Positions 44,632 to 55,447 of a stretch of 64,000 nucleotides of DNA are shown piece by piece. How positions within the stretch are numbered: position 1 is the first letter of the stretch; each line of letters begins with the position of its first letter. The position numbers and the translations under genes were made by a program. A model generated the notes under the pieces. The model was given only the letters and a program-made list of their open reading frames with translations. It was not told the origin of the DNA and did not search any database. The stretch comes from Streptantibioticus rubrisoli (GTDB lineage Bacteria; Actinomycetota; Actinomycetes; Streptomycetales; Streptomycetaceae): assembly GCF_024436055.1 (NCBI RefSeq), contig NZ_JANFNH010000023.1, positions 28,908-92,907 on the forward strand, in the 5' to 3' direction.

Positions 44632-45466
44632 GGCTGCGGGCCGTCCACAACTCGGGGAAGACGTTCTTGCGGGCGCGCTTCTCCAGCCATGCCACGCCCG
44701 CCGAGCCGCCGGTGCCCTGCTTGGCGCCCATCGCACGCCGGGTGGCCACCAGATGGTCGTTGCGCCAGCGCCACACCAGTTCCGCGACCTCGGTCAGCGC
44801 CTCGCCGAGCCGCATCTCCGGGGTGTCCTGTGGCCCCGCGTATATCCGCTGCCAGACGCGTTCCACGTCCGGGTCGGCCTCGTAGCGCTGGGCCGGGTCG
44901 CGGTTGAGCGCCGCGGCGGGCACGGCGTGGCCGCGGCGGGCCAGGTAGCCCAACACCTCGTCGTACAGGCTGGGTTCCTGCAGCGCCTTCTCCAGTTCGG
45001 CGTGCGCGCGCGGCGCGCCGCGGTGCGGGACCAGCATCGAGCCGGACTTCTCGCCGAGCAGGAACTCAAGGCGGCGGTACATCGCCGACTGGAACCCGGA
45101 CCCCTCGCCGAGCGCGCCGCGGTACGAGTTGAACTGGGCGGGCGTCAGGTGGGCCAGCGGCTTCCAGGACGCGTTCAGCGACTCCAGCTCGTAGGTGCTG
45201 CGGCGCAGCGCCGCCAGCGCCGTCGGCAGGTCGTCCTGGCGCAGCGCCGTGGCGGCGGTCTGCCATTCGTGGACGATGACGGTGAACCACAGCTCCATGA
45301 CCTGGGTGGTCACCAGGAAGACCATCTCACCCGGGTCGTCGGAGAGCGGGTGCTGCAGATGGGTGAGGACGTCGGCCTTCACGTAGTCGTCGTACGGGGT
45401 GGTGCCCTCGAAGTCCAGATTCGGGGTGTCCGGGCCGACTCCGTCCGGCTCGGGGTGCTGGGACAT
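44624..45466 (-). CDS. kynA: tryptophan 2,3-dioxygenase
   Basis: 280 residues from ATG 45466 (MSQHPEPDGVGPDTPNLDFEG). Heme enzyme oxidising tryptophan to N-formylkynurenine. TDO motifs are TPYDDYVKADVL, VTTQVMELWFTVIVHEW, LNASWKPLAHLTPAQFNSYRGALGEGSGFQS (the loop binding the indole and carboxylate) and LVWRWRNDHLVATRRAMGAKQGTGG with the proximal His. First gene of the operon kynA-kynU-formamidase-P450. No hydroxylase or 3-hydroxyanthranilate dioxygenase is present, so the route ends at anthranilate. Confidence 0.95.
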   Translation of the reverse strand: MSQHPEPDGVGPDTPNLDFEGTTPYDDYVKADVLTHLQHPLSDDPGEMVFLVTTQVMELWFTVIVHEWQTAATALRQDDLPTALAALRRSTYELESLNASWKPLAHLTPAQFNSYRGALGEGSGFQSAMYRRLEFLLGEKSGSMLVPHRGAPRAHAELEKALQEPSLYDEVLGYLARRGHAVPAAALNRDPAQRYEADPDVERVWQRIYAGPQDTPEMRLGEALTEVAELVWRWRNDHLVATRRAMGAKQGTGGSAGVAWLEKRARKNVFPELWTARSHV

Positions 45467-45609
45467 CGCTGTCTCCTTGATCCGCGCTACCGGGTAGCGG
45501 TCCGCTCCTTCCTGTTCGGCATCGGAGCTCCGGTCCCCTCGGGCCCGCACACACGGTCGACGTGCCGCTGGCCCATGCGCATCATGCGGGGAAGGGCCGG
45601 GCTACGGCA

Positions 45610-45642
45610 AGACCTGCCCGGCGGCCGGGGCCGGGCAGGTCT
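45610..45642. terminator. terminator between the DUF3151 gene and kynA
   Basis: A perfect 13-bp stem (45610-45622 with 45630-45642) and 7-base loop, 54 bases past the DUF3151 stop. Isolates the kyn operon from upstream transcription. Confidence 0.8.
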
Positions 45643-45695
45643 CGTGGTGTGGCTCGGGCCGAGCGGATCAGGCCCGGCGGATCAGGCTGTGCCGA

Positions 45696-46109
45696 TCACG
45701 TCAGCGTGTCGGCCGCCGTCGGGGAGGACTCGCGCAGGAAGGTGGCGCAGCGCTCGTGCTCGTCGTCCTCGCCGATCGCCTGGGCGGCGCGGCTGAGGGC
45801 GTGCAGGGCGCGTAGGAAGCCGCGGTTGGGCTCGTGCTCCCAGGGCACCGGCCCATGGCCCTTCCAGCCGTTGCGGCGCAGTGCGTCCAGGCCGCGGTGG
45901 TATCCGGTGCGGGCGTAGGCGTACGACTCCACCACCCGGCCCGCCTCGAAGGCGTCATCGGCGAGCTGCGCCCAGGCCAGGGAGGATGCGGGGTACTTCG
46001 CGGCGACATCCGTCGGCGAGGTCCCCGAGGCGAGCAGTTCCCGCGGCTCCGGATCGTCGGGCAGATGGGTCGGGGGCGGCCCCCCGAGCAGGTTCTCATG
46101 AATGGCCAT
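45696..46109 (-). CDS. DUF3151 family protein
   Basis: 137 residues from ATG 46109 (MAIHENLLGGPPPTHLPDDP), chosen over the frame to 46217 because the start matches the family. Helical TPR-like protein: SSLAWAQLADDAFEAGRVVESYAYARTGYHRGLDALRR then NGWKGHGPVPWEHEPNRGFLRALHALSRAA. DUF3151 genes regularly sit beside the class II aldolase in actinobacteria. Function unknown. Confidence 0.9.
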   Translation of the reverse strand: MAIHENLLGGPPPTHLPDDPEPRELLASGTSPTDVAAKYPASSLAWAQLADDAFEAGRVVESYAYARTGYHRGLDALRRNGWKGHGPVPWEHEPNRGFLRALHALSRAAQAIGEDDEHERCATFLRESSPTAADTLT

Positions 46110-46125
46110 ACCCCCAGTCTGCCTG

Positions 46126-46151
46126 CTCCCCGGCCGCGAGCGGCCGGGGAG
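46126..46151 (-). terminator. terminator of the aldolase gene
   Basis: A perfect 11-bp stem (46126-46136 with 46141-46151) with CGAG loop; on the minus strand it lies about 70 bases past the fba stop. Confidence 0.65.
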
Positions 46152-46220
46152 AAAGGCTGCACTCCCCACCGGGGACGAAGCGCCAGAAGGGGGGTGGGGG
46201 CGGAACCCCCCAAACACGCG

Positions 46221-47243
<1,023 letters not shown>

Positions 47244-47347
47244 GTGTCCGCTCCTTGGGGGTCCGCGGGTCGTACTGACGTTGGCGACGTCATCGTCGCC
47301 CTCATCTTCGCAGACTCCCGTCCAACCTCCATACGGCAGCTATCACA

Positions 47348-47453
47348 CCCGCCCGTCGCCCACCACCACCCTCAAATGAGAGCCTTCAGCTCGCAGAAAC
47401 CCCGCCCGTCGCCCACCACCACCCTCAAATGAGAGCCTTCAGCTCGCAGAAAC
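47348..47453. repeat. perfect 53-bp tandem duplication
   Basis: 47348-47400 and 47401-47453 are identical. The unit begins CCCGCCCGTCGCCC and ends CAGCTCGCAGAAAC, non-coding, between fba and the parS palindrome. Zero divergence indicates a recent duplication or active copy-number change. Confidence 0.95.
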
Positions 47454-47480
47454 TGTGGCGTGAGGGTGGCCGTCTTACGC

Positions 47481-47520
47481 GTGAGGGGTGGCTGTTTCAC
47501 GTGAAACAGCCACCCCTCAC
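47481..47520. promoter_or_regulatory. parS: parS centromere site inside a perfect 40-bp palindrome
   Basis: 47493-47508 reads TGTTTCACGTGAAACA, the canonical ParB-binding parS. It is the centre of a longer perfect palindrome (arms 47481-47500 and 47501-47520). It lies 34 bases past the pyrE stop. ParB loading sites of this type cluster around oriC in Streptomyces chromosomes. The extended arms may also terminate pyrE transcription. Confidence 0.92.
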
Positions 47521-47553
47521 AGATAAGCGCAGGTCACAGGCGTGCTGCGACGA

Positions 47554-48099
47554 TCACTCCAGGCCGAGGTCGGCCAGGCTGTACGCCTGGAGGTACGGCA
47601 GCCCGGTCTCGGCGATGGCCCCGGCCGCACCGCGCTCCACGATGACCGCGACACCGACCACCTCGGCGCCCTCCTCGCGCAGCGCCTCGACCGCGGTCAG
47701 CACCGAGCCGCCGGTGGTGGAGGTGTCCTCGACCGCCAGCACCCGGCGCCCCTTGACGTCCGGACCCTCCACCCGCCGCTGCAGGCCGTGCGCCTTGCCG
47801 GTCTTGCGGACCACGAACGCGTCCAGCCTGCGCCCGCGCGCCGCGGCGGCGTGCAGCATCGAGGTGGCGACCGGGTCGGCGCCGAGGGTCAGCCCGCCCA
47901 CCGCGTCGTAGTCGAGGTCGGCGGTCAGGTCCAGCATCACCTGACCGACCAGCGGAGCCGCCTCACCATCGAGGGTGATCCGGCGCAGGTCGACGTAGTA
48001 GTCGGCCTCCTTGCCGGAGGAGAGCGTCACCTTGCCGTGCACCACGGCCTTGTCCTTGATCTGCTGCAGCAGGGCGTCACGGGCGTCAGTCATGCCCAT
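47554..48099 (-). CDS. pyrE: orotate phosphoribosyltransferase
   Basis: 181 residues from ATG 48099 (MGMTDARDALLQQIKDKAVV); the internal ATG 48093 fits the family start equally well. Converts orotate and PRPP to OMP in pyrimidine synthesis. SSGKEADYYVDLRRITLDG, VGGLTLGADPVA, RKTGKAHGLQRRVEG (flexible catalytic loop) and the PRPP-binding VLAVEDTSTTGGSVL are present. Four bases after the epimerase gene, so co-transcribed with it. Confidence 0.95.
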   Translation of the reverse strand: MGMTDARDALLQQIKDKAVVHGKVTLSSGKEADYYVDLRRITLDGEAAPLVGQVMLDLTADLDYDAVGGLTLGADPVATSMLHAAAARGRRLDAFVVRKTGKAHGLQRRVEGPDVKGRRVLAVEDTSTTGGSVLTAVEALREEGAEVVGVAVIVERGAAGAIAETGLPYLQAYSLADLGLE

Positions 48100-48103
48100 G
48101 AGA

Positions 48104-48907
48104 CTAGCCGAGCCGTTCCCACGCCCAGACCGTCGTGATCTCCAGCGGGTCGATCGGGGTGACCAGCCGCGGATGCGTGTTGAGACCGTTCGGCGGGCCG
48201 GACTGCGGCTCGACGCAGATCGCCTCCGGCTGCTCGTCGTAGACCACCACCCACTCGGCCGGGCTGGTCACCTTGACCCGCAGCTCACCGGGCCAGGTCA
48301 GGGTCACGTCGACGCCGTCCGGCATGCCGAAGCAGTCGTCCCACGGGCCGGGCTTGGGGTCGATCCGGCGCCCGGTCGGCAGGTGGTTGTCGCCGCGCTC
48401 CTCCTGCCAGGCGGGCGCGAAGCCGATGGTGGCGTCCTGGCCGCCCGCGCCGAGGTTGCGCAGGAACCACGGGTGCCAGCCCGCCTGCGCCGGGAAGGAC
48501 ACCTCGGCGGTCTCCACTCCCAGGGTGAGCCGCAGCTCGTTCTCGGCGAGCTCGATGACCTGGGTGACGCGGCCCGCGTACGGCCAGGGGTCGGTGAGGT
48601 CGTAGTAGAACGAGGCGGTGCGCTCGTCTTGCGTGGACCGCGTCCAGGTCGCGTCGCGGCCGGTGCCGTGGATGGCGTGCGGGGCGGCGTTGATGGGCAG
48701 TTGGTGAGTCACTCCGCCGTTGCGGAATCGGCCGTTCTCGGTGCGGCCGCACCACGGGACCATGACGAACGAGCCGTAACGCGGCCCCTGCCGCAGCAGT
48801 TCGGTACCGCCGACGCGCAGACTGCTGATACCGCAGCCCGCCTCGGGCCGCACGGTCAGTTCGACGTCACCGGCGATGAGCCGGACCGATTCTGATGTCT
48901 GGTGCAT
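48104..48907 (-). CDS. aldose 1-epimerase family protein
   Basis: 267 residues from ATG 48907 (MHQTSESVRLIAGDVELTVR); GTG 48913 is an alternative. Galactose-mutarotase-like beta-sandwich: GCGISSLRVGG, VPWCGRTENGRFRNGG with the conserved NGRF, AIHGTGRDATW (catalytic His), AGWHPWFLRN and QPEAICVEPQSGPPNG. Interconverts anomers of a hexose; exact sugar unknown. Precedes pyrE. Confidence 0.88.
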   Translation of the reverse strand: MHQTSESVRLIAGDVELTVRPEAGCGISSLRVGGTELLRQGPRYGSFVMVPWCGRTENGRFRNGGVTHQLPINAAPHAIHGTGRDATWTRSTQDERTASFYYDLTDPWPYAGRVTQVIELAENELRLTLGVETAEVSFPAQAGWHPWFLRNLGAGGQDATIGFAPAWQEERGDNHLPTGRRIDPKPGPWDDCFGMPDGVDVTLTWPGELRVKVTSPAEWVVVYDEQPEAICVEPQSGPPNGLNTHPRLVTPIDPLEITTVWAWERLG

Positions 48908-48938
48908 GCGCACGAATCTAGGGCTTGTACGGCGCCGT

Positions 48939-49808
48939 TCAGCGACGGCGCCGCAGTACCCGGCCGACCACCACGGCGGACGCGAGCAGTGCGGCGGCGG
49001 CCGGTGCGGCCCAGCGCAGGGTGTCGCTGGTCGTGCTGGTGGCCGGTGCGGGCACCGGGGCGTAGCGGCCGCGCGGCGGCGCGTGGTCGACCTCCTCCGC
49101 GCTGCGGCCGATCATGGTGCGGCGGGCGTGCGCGGCCTCGGCGGGTGCGTCGGTACGCGGACGCGGCTCGTCCTCCAGACCGGCGGGGGTCTCCGGCACA
49201 TCGACCTCGACCAGCTCCAACTCCTCTTCGCCGTCGGCGGGTTCGGGCAACTCGGCGAGCTCCAGCTCCTCGGCGTCCACGGCGTCGTCAGCGTCCTCGA
49301 CGTCGATCACGTCCGGCAGCAGCACGCCCTGTGCGGAGGCCTCCTGCGCGGGCGGGGCGAACTCGGCGGGCGGTTCGGCTTCCAGATCCGTTGTGAGGTC
49401 GGAAACGAAACGATCCAGCAGGCGGCGGCCGGAGGCCTCCACGGTCGGCTGGTCGAACTCGGTCAGCCGCCCCTCGGCCTGCACGGCGCCGGAGAAACCG
49501 AGCCGGGTGCCGTTGCCCTCCGGATCGAGCCCGATGACCAGGGCCAGCTTGACCGCGCCGCCGCCGCGGGCTTCGGCGCCCTCGCCCTCGATCTCGAAGC
49601 CGCCGTCACAGGCGGCGATCCGCAGGCTGCCGCGGTACGTGATGGTGGAGCCTCCGATGCGCAGCCGCAGCCGCCCCGCGATGCCGCCGGGCACGGCGGC
49701 GGCCGCGTCGCGCTGCAGGGCGGAGACGCACCGGGCGACCCGGTCGGGGTCGCTCAGTGCTCGCCGCACGGTCTCGACCGGAAATGGGACGTATGACTCG
49801 TGCTCCAT
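48939..49808 (-). CDS. CoxG-like SRPBCC protein with C-terminal membrane anchor
   Basis: 289 residues from ATG 49808 (MEHESYVPFPVETVRRALSD); upstream frame to 49916 is GC-rich spacer. Residues 1-150 match the SRPBCC/CO-dehydrogenase subunit G fold (DPDRVARCVSALQRDA, STITYRGSLRIAACDGGFEIEGEGAEARGGG split by strands). An acidic linker rich in Glu/Asp/Leu follows (EELELAELPEP), then a single C-terminal TM helix (LRWAAPAAAALLASAVVVGRV) and an Arg tail. Likely a membrane-tethered lipid or ligand-binding protein; no CO dehydrogenase genes are nearby. Confidence 0.82.
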   Translation of the reverse strand: MEHESYVPFPVETVRRALSDPDRVARCVSALQRDAAAAVPGGIAGRLRLRIGGSTITYRGSLRIAACDGGFEIEGEGAEARGGGAVKLALVIGLDPEGNGTRLGFSGAVQAEGRLTEFDQPTVEASGRRLLDRFVSDLTTDLEAEPPAEFAPPAQEASAQGVLLPDVIDVEDADDAVDAEELELAELPEPADGEEELELVEVDVPETPAGLEDEPRPRTDAPAEAAHARRTMIGRSAEEVDHAPPRGRYAPVPAPATSTTSDTLRWAAPAAAALLASAVVVGRVLRRRR

Positions 49809-50010
49809 ACCGCTGGAGCCTACCGGGACGCTGCGGACATGGGCAGCGTCCCGGCGTGGTCCCGGTCGCCCCGTTCTCCCACCCGCCCGCCCTTGACGGG
49901 GCTCCGCCCCCAGCACCGACCACGGGGCTCGGCCCCGATACCCCGGGGGGACGGTCGCTTCTCACCGCCGGGCTGCGCCGCGCGGATTGCGCGCCGTCGC
50001 GGCGGAGGGC

Positions 50011-51519
50011 TCACCCGCCATATCGCGGGCGCATCAGCGTGGAAGGCGGAAGAGAGGCGGGCGGGCGGGACAGGGCTGCCGTCTGGACGGCGTGCCGTAG
50101 CGCGGCGGGCGTGAGGGAGCGTAGGCGGGGCGCGGCCAGGCGGGCGGCGACGGGGGTGCGGGCGGCCAGCAGGAAGTCGCCCGCCGGGAGCCAGTAAGGC
50201 GTGGTGCGCAACCCCGCCGAGCGGACCGTCGCGTCCACGGTCCAGAACCGCGGCCCGCACCCCGCGTGCACCGCGAGACGGCCGCCGGGCGCCAGATCGG
50301 CCGCCGCCAACCCGTAGAACTCCTGCGAGTACAGCTTGGCGCTACGGGAGATGCGCGGATCCGGCAGGTCCTCGATCACCACATCGTACGCACCGAGCCG
50401 CCGCCGCTCCCACAACCAGTCGAAGGCGTCCGCGGTCACCACCTCGACCCGCGGGTCGGCGAAGGAGTGACGGTTCAGCGCGCTCAGCCCGGGGTCATGG
50501 CGCGCCAGTTCCACCAGCTGGGCGTCCACGTCCACCAGCGTCACCGACGCCACGTCCGCGTACCGCAGCACCTCGCGCAGCGCCAGCCCGTCACCGCCGC
50601 CGAGGATCAACACCCGCCGGTGCGGCCCGGCCATCGCGGGGTGGACCAGCGCCTCGTGGTACCGGTACTCGTCGCGCCCGGAGTCCGACAGCCGCCCGTC
50701 CAGGAATAACCGCAGCGGGCGCCCCGCGGGCGAGCCGGTGAGCACCACCTCCTGCACGTCCGTGCGCACCGCCAGCCGTACGTCGCCCCCGTAGACCGCC
50801 TGCCGCGCGGCCCGCTCGAAGGGCCCGGCGAACACCGCGGCGGTGGCCAGCACCACCAGCACCGCGACGTTCACCCCCATCAGCCAGCCGCGCGCCCGTC
50901 CACTGAGGTCCCGCCGGAACAGCCCGAGCACCGTCGCCGCGCCAGCCCCCGCGTTCACCGCCCCGGTCAGCAGCACACCGGTCACCTGCCCGAGGAACGG
51001 CAGCAGCACGAACGGGAAGGCGAGCCCGCCGACCAGCGCGCCCACGTAGTCGGCGGCGAACAGCTCGGCCACCGCGCCGCCCGCGTCCTGCCGTCTGATC
51101 CGCTGGATGAGCGTCATCAGCAACGGCACCTCGGCGCCTATCAGCAGCCCGATCGCGAAGGCGAACACCGTGATCGCCGAGCCGCACTGGCCGAGCCAGG
51201 CGAAGCTCGCGTAGAGCGCCATCGCGGACAGCCCGCCGACCAGCGCGAGCAGCGACTCGATGAGCGCGAAGCCGACGGCGGCCCGGCACCGGATGCTCTT
51301 GGCGAGCAGCGAGCCGACCCCCATCGCGAACACCATCACGGACAGCACGACGGACGCCTGGGTGACCGAGTCGCCCACCAAGTACGAGGCGAGCGCGACG
51401 AGTTCGAGTTCGTAGACCAGTCCACAGGCGGCGCAGACGAAGACCGAGCCAAGCACCAGCGCACGCCCGAGGCTGACCGAGACCGGCAACCGGGCAAGGG
51501 ACGGGGGCACGTCGATCAT
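50011..51519 (-). CDS. membrane-anchored spermidine-synthase-like protein
   Basis: 502 residues. Seven TM helices in the first ~230 residues ([20 protein letters not shown] and on), followed by a Rossmann methyltransferase-like domain: [45 protein letters not shown] and [10 protein letters not shown]. The last motif corresponds to the catalytic D-x-x-DP of polyamine aminopropyltransferases, with Glu-Asp here. Streptomycete orthologues are annotated as polyamine aminopropyltransferase; the substrate has not been shown. Confidence 0.88.
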   Translation of the reverse strand: MIDVPPSLARLPVSVSLGRALVLGSVFVCAACGLVYELELVALASYLVGDSVTQASVVLSVMVFAMGVGSLLAKSIRCRAAVGFALIESLLALVGGLSAMALYASFAWLGQCGSAITVFAFAIGLLIGAEVPLLMTLIQRIRRQDAGGAVAELFAADYVGALVGGLAFPFVLLPFLGQVTGVLLTGAVNAGAGAATVLGLFRRDLSGRARGWLMGVNVAVLVVLATAAVFAGPFERAARQAVYGGDVRLAVRTDVQEVVLTGSPAGRPLRLFLDGRLSDSGRDEYRYHEALVHPAMAGPHRRVLILGGGDGLALREVLRYADVASVTLVDVDAQLVELARHDPGLSALNRHSFADPRVEVVTADAFDWLWERRRLGAYDVVIEDLPDPRISRSAKLYSQEFYGLAAADLAPGGRLAVHAGCGPRFWTVDATVRSAGLRTTPYWLPAGDFLLAARTPVAARLAAPRLRSLTPAALRHAVQTAALSRPPASLPPSTLMRPRYGG

Positions 51520-51649
51520 GAGTGCACGCTACGTCACTCTGCGCGTCGCCCCGGTCACCCACAGGGGTGCAATTGGGCGTCGCGGACGGCGCGTTGACGG
51601 TCAGTCGCAATCCGGGCCGCGCCCCGCGCAACGCCCGGCGAAGGCGCCT

Positions 51650-52201
51650 TCACCGCAACCCCGTCACCCGTGACCTCGTGGTCACCAGCCGTCCCTCCAT
51701 CGGGTAGGCGTGCCAGGTGCGCCAGTGCACCTCGCCCGCGCCGTCCGGGTCCCGCTGCACCAGCATCGCGGTGAAGGCGTTGGGGTCGCCGGGGAAGCGC
51801 CCGGCGAGCCCGTGCGGATGGTCGGCGACCAACGCCAGCAACTCCTGGGCGCGGCCCGCGAACGAGCCGCGCGAGAGCGTCTCCACGCGCGCCGCGAACT
51901 CGTACTCCCAGTCCCCGACGCGCTCCGCGACGCCCAGCGGCAGCGGGGTCCTGCTGCCCGGCATACAGGCCACGGTCTCCGAACAACAGCCGTCGGGGGC
52001 GTTGAGCAGCACTTGGTGGGAGGCGCCAAGCAGCCGCATCTGCACCTGAATTCGGCAATCTCCAGCGGTACGCGAACGGCGGCGCCCCAGGTCGAGTTCC
52101 AGGTTGACGACGGCGAGCGCGGGCAGCGGCTCCTTGCCGAGCCGCCATGCGAGGTCCCCGGCACGGGTGTCGATATAGGCGGTTTCTAGGGTCGTGAGCA
52201 T
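51650..52201 (-). CDS. DUF2617 family protein
   Basis: 183 residues from ATG 52201 (MLTTLETAYIDTRAGDLAWR). Beta-rich: LPALAVVNLELDLG, CRIQVQMRLLGASHQVLL, ETVACMPGSRTPLP, WEYEFAARVETLSRG and a C-terminal HWRTWHAYPMEGRLVTTRS. Matches DUF2617, an actinobacterial family that neighbours the aminopropyltransferase-like gene. Function unknown. Confidence 0.88.
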   Translation of the reverse strand: MLTTLETAYIDTRAGDLAWRLGKEPLPALAVVNLELDLGRRRSRTAGDCRIQVQMRLLGASHQVLLNAPDGCCSETVACMPGSRTPLPLGVAERVGDWEYEFAARVETLSRGSFAGRAQELLALVADHPHGLAGRFPGDPNAFTAMLVQRDPDGAGEVHWRTWHAYPMEGRLVTTRSRVTGLR

Positions 52202-52511
52202 GGGTCGGCTCCGCAAGCACGGGAGGGTTCACGCAGGGCGGGTGGGCCAGGCCGTCCCCTGCTCCCTCGCGGGGGCGCGCGGGAGGGCATGTAGTGGAGG
52301 ACCGACCCAGGGGGACGTCCGCCGGTCCGTGTCCACGGGGGGTCCGGGAATCAATACGGAATCATGAATTTCGTAGTGCGCGTAGCGGTTTTACCCATTC
52401 AGGTGCGGTTTACATCCCCACGGGCACGTACCTGTTCAGGTGTTCACCACATCCGCTCGTGCGGCATATGCGAAGCGGCAAAGACCACCCGCAGTTGTGG
52501 CCGGTCTTCGG
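52202..52511. other. gene-free interval
   Basis: 310 bases between two minus-strand genes. GC falls between about 52350 and 52470, with promoter-like AT-rich patches on the minus strand for the DUF2617 gene. Short overlapping ORFs here lack coding bias. Confidence 0.5.
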
Positions 52512-52673
52512 CTACCGCGCGCCTGACGCCCCGTCGGATGAGCCGCCGCTGGCCGGTGCGCGCTCCGGGCGCGGTGCCGCGGCGTCGAGATCCGGCCGGG
52601 TGGCCGACGCGATGGCCGCGATCACCATGAACGCGATGCACGCACAGATGATCAGTCCCACCAGGTAGGGCAT
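52512..52673 (-). CDS. small single-TM membrane protein
   Basis: 53 residues from ATG 52673, preceded by GAGGTG. MPYLVGLIICACIAFMVIAA is one TM helix, followed by a Pro/Ala/Ser-rich hydrophilic tail. Unknown function. The good ribosome-binding site and clean hydrophobic helix favour a real gene; a longer frame to 53045 runs antisense to the aminotransferase and is rejected. Confidence 0.5.
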   Translation of the reverse strand: MPYLVGLIICACIAFMVIAAIASATRPDLDAAAPRPERAPASGGSSDGASGAR

Positions 52674-52811
52674 ACCGCCCACCTCACTTTCCCCGGCTCC
52701 CCCGAACTCCCCCGAAACGAGGCGCTTCGCTGTGCCCCGGTTCATGCCCGCGACGGCGCGCCGGTAATGGGGAGTTGAGGAAGTCCAGAGGTTCGCCGGA
52801 GGATAGCTGGC

Positions 52812-53981
<1,170 letters not shown>

Positions 53982-54153
53982 GGCAACCCATCCTGACTTT
54001 CGGTCGTCTTTCACCCGTGGGGGTGGATTGCTGCGCTACTCGGCACGGCGGACCCGTACAACCCGACAATGCGCGCAAGGCAAGAACAGAGTGATTCAGG
54101 CTTGTCGTCAAGTACGGTGCCGATGAACGGACGCCCCGGGAGGAGCGGAACAG

Positions 54154-55374
54154 GTGTATACGGCCGAGCCGGTCTCGACCCCTCCTCGTGCTGCGGCGGG
54201 GGGATCCACCGCCCCGAGACCCGAGGTCCGCTCCCGCCTTGAGCGGGCGAGGGCCTCGCTGCGGCGCGCGGCACCCGCGCTCATGGTGTACGCGGCGGTG
54301 CGGGCCACCGGCCTGCTGTTCCTGTCCGCCTACGCCTGGTACGCGGGCCAGCATCCGCGCAGCATCCTGGGCCTGGCCTGGGACGCGCGCTGGTACTTCC
54401 GGGTGGCCGAGTACGGCTACGGCACGCTGATCCCGTCCGCCACCCAGCACACCATCCTCTACAACGACCTGGCGTTCTTCCCGCTGTATCCGATGACCGT
54501 GCGGGTGGTCTCGTACATCATCCCGATCGGCATCATCAACGTCGCGATCCTGGTCGCCTGGACCGCCACGCTGCTGTCGGTGTGGGCGATCTACCTGATC
54601 GGCGCGCGGCTGTACAGCCGCCGGGTCGGCATCGCCCTGGTACTGCTCTACGGGCTGCTGCCGCACGCGATCATCCAGACCATGGCGTACACCGAGCCGG
54701 TGATGACCGCGCTGGCCGCCTGGTCGCTGTACGCCGTGCTGACCCGCCGCTGGCTGTACGCGGGCGTGCTGGCCGCCCTGGCGGGCTGCACCCGGCCCAA
54801 CGGCGTCGCGGTGGCCGCCGCGGTGGTGGCGGGCGTGGCCATGGACTACTGGCGGCGCCGCAGGGCGGGCAAGCCGGTGGACTGGCGGGCCTGGATCGGG
54901 GCGGCGATCGCGCCGCTGGGCTGGTTCGGGTACGTGCTGTGGGTCGGCTGGCAGACCGGTGACATCAAGGGCTACTTCAAGGTCCAGGCGCGCTGGGGTT
55001 CGCGGTTCGACTTCGGCTGGAGCGCGCTGCGGTTCTTCAAGCACCTGGTCACCGGCACCGACTACTTCGCGTACTACGTGGCCGCGGCCATCGTGGCCGC
55101 CGCGGTGATCCTGCTGGCGCTGTGCATCACCGACCGGATCCCGGTGGCGCTGCTGGCGTACTGCGGGGTGCTGATGCTGATCGGCATCGGCGGCGCGGGC
55201 TTCTTCCAGTGCAAGCCGCGGTTCCTGATGCCCGCGTTCCCGCTGCTGATCCCGGCCGCGATCGCGCTCGCCAGAGCCAGGCCGCGCACCGCGTGGGTGG
55301 CGGTCATCTCACTGGCCGGGTTCTCGTTCTTCTACGGAACGTATCTGCTCACCATCGCGCCGCTGGCGCTGTGA
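54154..55374 (+). CDS. GT-C mannosyltransferase-like integral membrane protein
   Basis: 406 residues from GTG 54154 with AGGAG ten bases upstream. About nine to ten TM helices. The first luminal loop has GLAWDARWYFRVAEYGYG, with the acidic WDxxWY motif of PIG-V-like mannosyltransferases, and NDLAFFPLYPM follows. AGCTRPNGVAVAAA and QCKPRFLMPAFPLL match the same family. It probably transfers mannose from polyprenyl-phosphate-mannose to a lipid or protein outside the membrane. Ends at a strong terminator. Confidence 0.85.
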   Translation: MYTAEPVSTPPRAAAGGSTAPRPEVRSRLERARASLRRAAPALMVYAAVRATGLLFLSAYAWYAGQHPRSILGLAWDARWYFRVAEYGYGTLIPSATQHTILYNDLAFFPLYPMTVRVVSYIIPIGIINVAILVAWTATLLSVWAIYLIGARLYSRRVGIALVLLYGLLPHAIIQTMAYTEPVMTALAAWSLYAVLTRRWLYAGVLAALAGCTRPNGVAVAAAVVAGVAMDYWRRRRAGKPVDWRAWIGAAIAPLGWFGYVLWVGWQTGDIKGYFKVQARWGSRFDFGWSALRFFKHLVTGTDYFAYYVAAAIVAAAVILLALCITDRIPVALLAYCGVLMLIGIGGAGFFQCKPRFLMPAFPLLIPAAIALARARPRTAWVAVISLAGFSFFYGTYLLTIAPLAL

Positions 55375-55390
55375 GCGGGCGCTGACGAGA

Positions 55391-55434
55391 CGGACGCCGC
55401 GGCAGGGGTCAGCTCCCCGCCGCGGCGTCCGTTT
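55391..55434 (+). terminator. terminator after the mannosyltransferase-like gene
   Basis: 12-bp stem (55391-55402 with 55420-55431) extended by GGGG/CCCC across a one-base bulge, then TTT. Also lies at the end of the convergent YbjN gene. Confidence 0.85.
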
Positions 55435-55447
55435 GGTCAACGAGGGC

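Noticed and set aside
52294..52668. Plus-strand ORF in the gap upstream of the DUF2617 gene.
   Set aside because: No ribosome-binding site, weak codon bias, and the small single-TM gene on the other strand is better supported.
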